The translations under genes were made by a program, and so were the position numbers. Below, in pieces: positions 61,570 through 64,000 of a stretch of 64,000 bases of DNA. The stretch covers positions 806,001 through 870,000 of the forward strand of contig CALSQH010000003.1 in NCBI GenBank assembly GCA_943788445.1, written 5' to 3'. The stretch is from an uncultured Pseudomonadales bacterium. GTDB lineage: Bacteria; Pseudomonadota; Gammaproteobacteria; Pseudomonadales; Porticoccaceae. Every line of letters starts with the position of its first letter. Within the stretch, counting starts at the first letter, position 1. The notes beneath the pieces were generated by a model. The model ran no database searches and was not told the origin of the DNA. It saw only the letters and a list, made by a program, of their open reading frames with translations.

Positions 61570-62433
61570 ATGGCAATCGGAAAAGAAGTAAGAACCAAAA
61601 TTGCTAGTATTGGCAGTACGCAGAAAATCACCAGAGCCATGGAAATGGTTGCTGCGAGTAAGATGCGTCGCGCACAGGAACGTATGGCATTGGGTAAACC
61701 CTATGCCATACGTATTCGTGATGTGGTGAGTCATATCGCCAATGCAGTGTCCGAGTACAAGCATCAATATTTGGAACAACGTGAAGTTAAGCGTGTAGGT
61801 TTTATCATTGTTTCAACAGACCGTGGTCTCTGTGGTGGTTTGAACATCAACCTGTTCAAAGCCGCGCTGAAATCAATGAAAGAGCTGTCTGATCAGGGTG
61901 TTGAAATCGATATATGCGCGGTTGGCAATAAAGCCGGCGCATTCTTTAACACTGTCGGTGGCAATATAGTTGCAGCGGTTAAAGATGTCGGTGACGAGCC
62001 CAGTGCCAATGACTTGATTGGTGGCGTTAAGGTGATGTTGGATGCCTATGACAGAAGGCCGTATCGACCAGCTGCTAGTGGTTAACAATGTTTTTGTAAA
62101 CACCATGACCCAGCAGCCAGCCGTTGAGCAGCTGTTACCGTCTAAAGCCAAGCACAGATGAAAAGCTTTCACACCATTGGGATTATATCTATGAGCCCGA
62201 TGCCAAGGATTTGCTCGACGGCCTGTCTGATTCGCTATATCGAATCACAGGTGTATCAAGGCGTGGTAGAGAACAAAGCTTGTGAGCAAGCCGCGCGAAT
62301 GCTCGCTATGAAGAGCGCCACCGACAATGCCGGTGAAATGATCGACGAATTGCAACTGCTTTATAACAAGGCCCGTCAGGCAGCGATTACCCAAGAGCTG
62401 TCAGAGATTGTTAGCGGCGCAGCCGCCGTATAA
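61570..62433 (+). CDS. atpG: ATP synthase subunit gamma, reading frame broken by three +1 insertions
   Basis: The rotor subunit of F1. The ends are intact ([35 protein letters not shown]) but the frame shifts three times. Removing one base at about 62053, 62156 and 62226 restores a continuous 286-residue protein (E. coli: 287): after DAYD it reads [12 protein letters not shown], then [17 protein letters not shown], then [13 protein letters not shown]. The three insertions add up to one codon, so the last part is back in the starting frame. The conserved residues on either side argue for sequencing or assembly error rather than a dead gene. Confidence 0.9.
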
Positions 62434-62476
62434 AGCCCAACGAATTTTAAAAGATTTGAGTAAAGAGGAACCGGAC

Positions 62477-63876
<1,400 letters not shown>

Positions 63877-63902
63877 TACCGAGATAAGCAGGCGCTATAA
63901 TT

Positions 63903-64000
63903 ATGGCTATGACAGTTCATTGCGACATCGTAAGTGCAGACGAATCAATCTTTTCCGGATTGATTGAGATGGTGGTTGCCACGGGTTCTCTTGGAGAGCT
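63903..64000 (+). CDS. atpC: ATP synthase subunit epsilon, N-terminal part
   Basis: Only the first 32 codons are in the window. They match the epsilon subunit start ([21 protein letters not shown]. coli begins MAMTYHLDVVSAE), and [10 protein letters not shown] follows. The gene runs off the right edge. It begins 26 bases after atpD, as expected for the last gene of the operon. Confidence 0.93.
   Translation, partial: MAMTVHCDIVSADESIFSGLIEMVVATGSLGE

Overview
The window reads as one continuous stretch of chromosome from a marine-type gammaproteobacterium. Gene content and protein flavour suggest the Cellvibrionales/SAR92-like (Porticoccaceae) neighbourhood; this is inferred from gene order and TonB-receptor style, not from a marker-gene tree. 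It contains core housekeeping genes, no rRNA, tRNA, CRISPR array or insertion sequence that I can see, and the chromosomal replication-origin neighbourhood.

Layout. 1-8.9 kb: the end of ubiD, small membrane and transport genes (DUF6868-like protein, CNNM/CBS protein, GNAT, GFA, LplT/Aas-type MFS, SLC1-type symporter), yajL, a small unknown gene, gshA and dsbB. 9-17.3 kb: rsd, a lipoprotein FKBP, trmB with a DUF423 gene, then the classic ftsY-ftsE-ftsX-rpoH cluster, rsmD, coaD and mutM. 17.5-26.2 kb: the accessory part, an uptake locus with a lone ExbD, an Oar-like TonB receptor, and a FecI sigma / FecR / STN-domain receptor regulatory set. 26.3-33.9 kb: alpha/beta hydrolase, thioesterase, TRAP DctQM without DctP, an aberrant ClC protein, an M48 protease with TPRs, and yaaA. 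33.9-41.5 kb: the galU-lpxL-like-ubiC-ubiA operon, glyQS, plsC and a 59-residue basic protein missed by a 60-residue cutoff. 41.5-52.1 kb, all on minus: gyrB, recF, dnaN, dnaA, mnmE, yidC, yidD, rnpA, rpmH. 52.8-64 kb, all on plus: mnmG, rsmG, parA, parB and the atp operon.

The origin region is the most informative part. All genes left of about 52.15 kb (back to gyrB) point left and all genes right of 52.76 kb point right, with a 610-base AT-rich gap between them. A second AT-rich gap with a perfect DnaA box lies between dnaA and mnmE. Compared with the Pseudomonas-type order (gyrB-recF-dnaN-dnaA / oriC / rpmH-rnpA-yidC-mnmE-mnmG-rsmG-parAB-atp), the rpmH-to-mnmE block is exactly inverted. 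Two parS-like palindromes lie inside recF and match the parAB genes 11 kb away.

Other points worth attention: a ClC protein lacking both transport glutamates; an ATP synthase a subunit with about 65 extra residues; five single-base insertions within 1 kb of atpG/atpD that look like sequence errors; and an ECF-type promoter in the long fecI-fecR gap. No obviously new multi-gene defence or biosynthetic system is visible.
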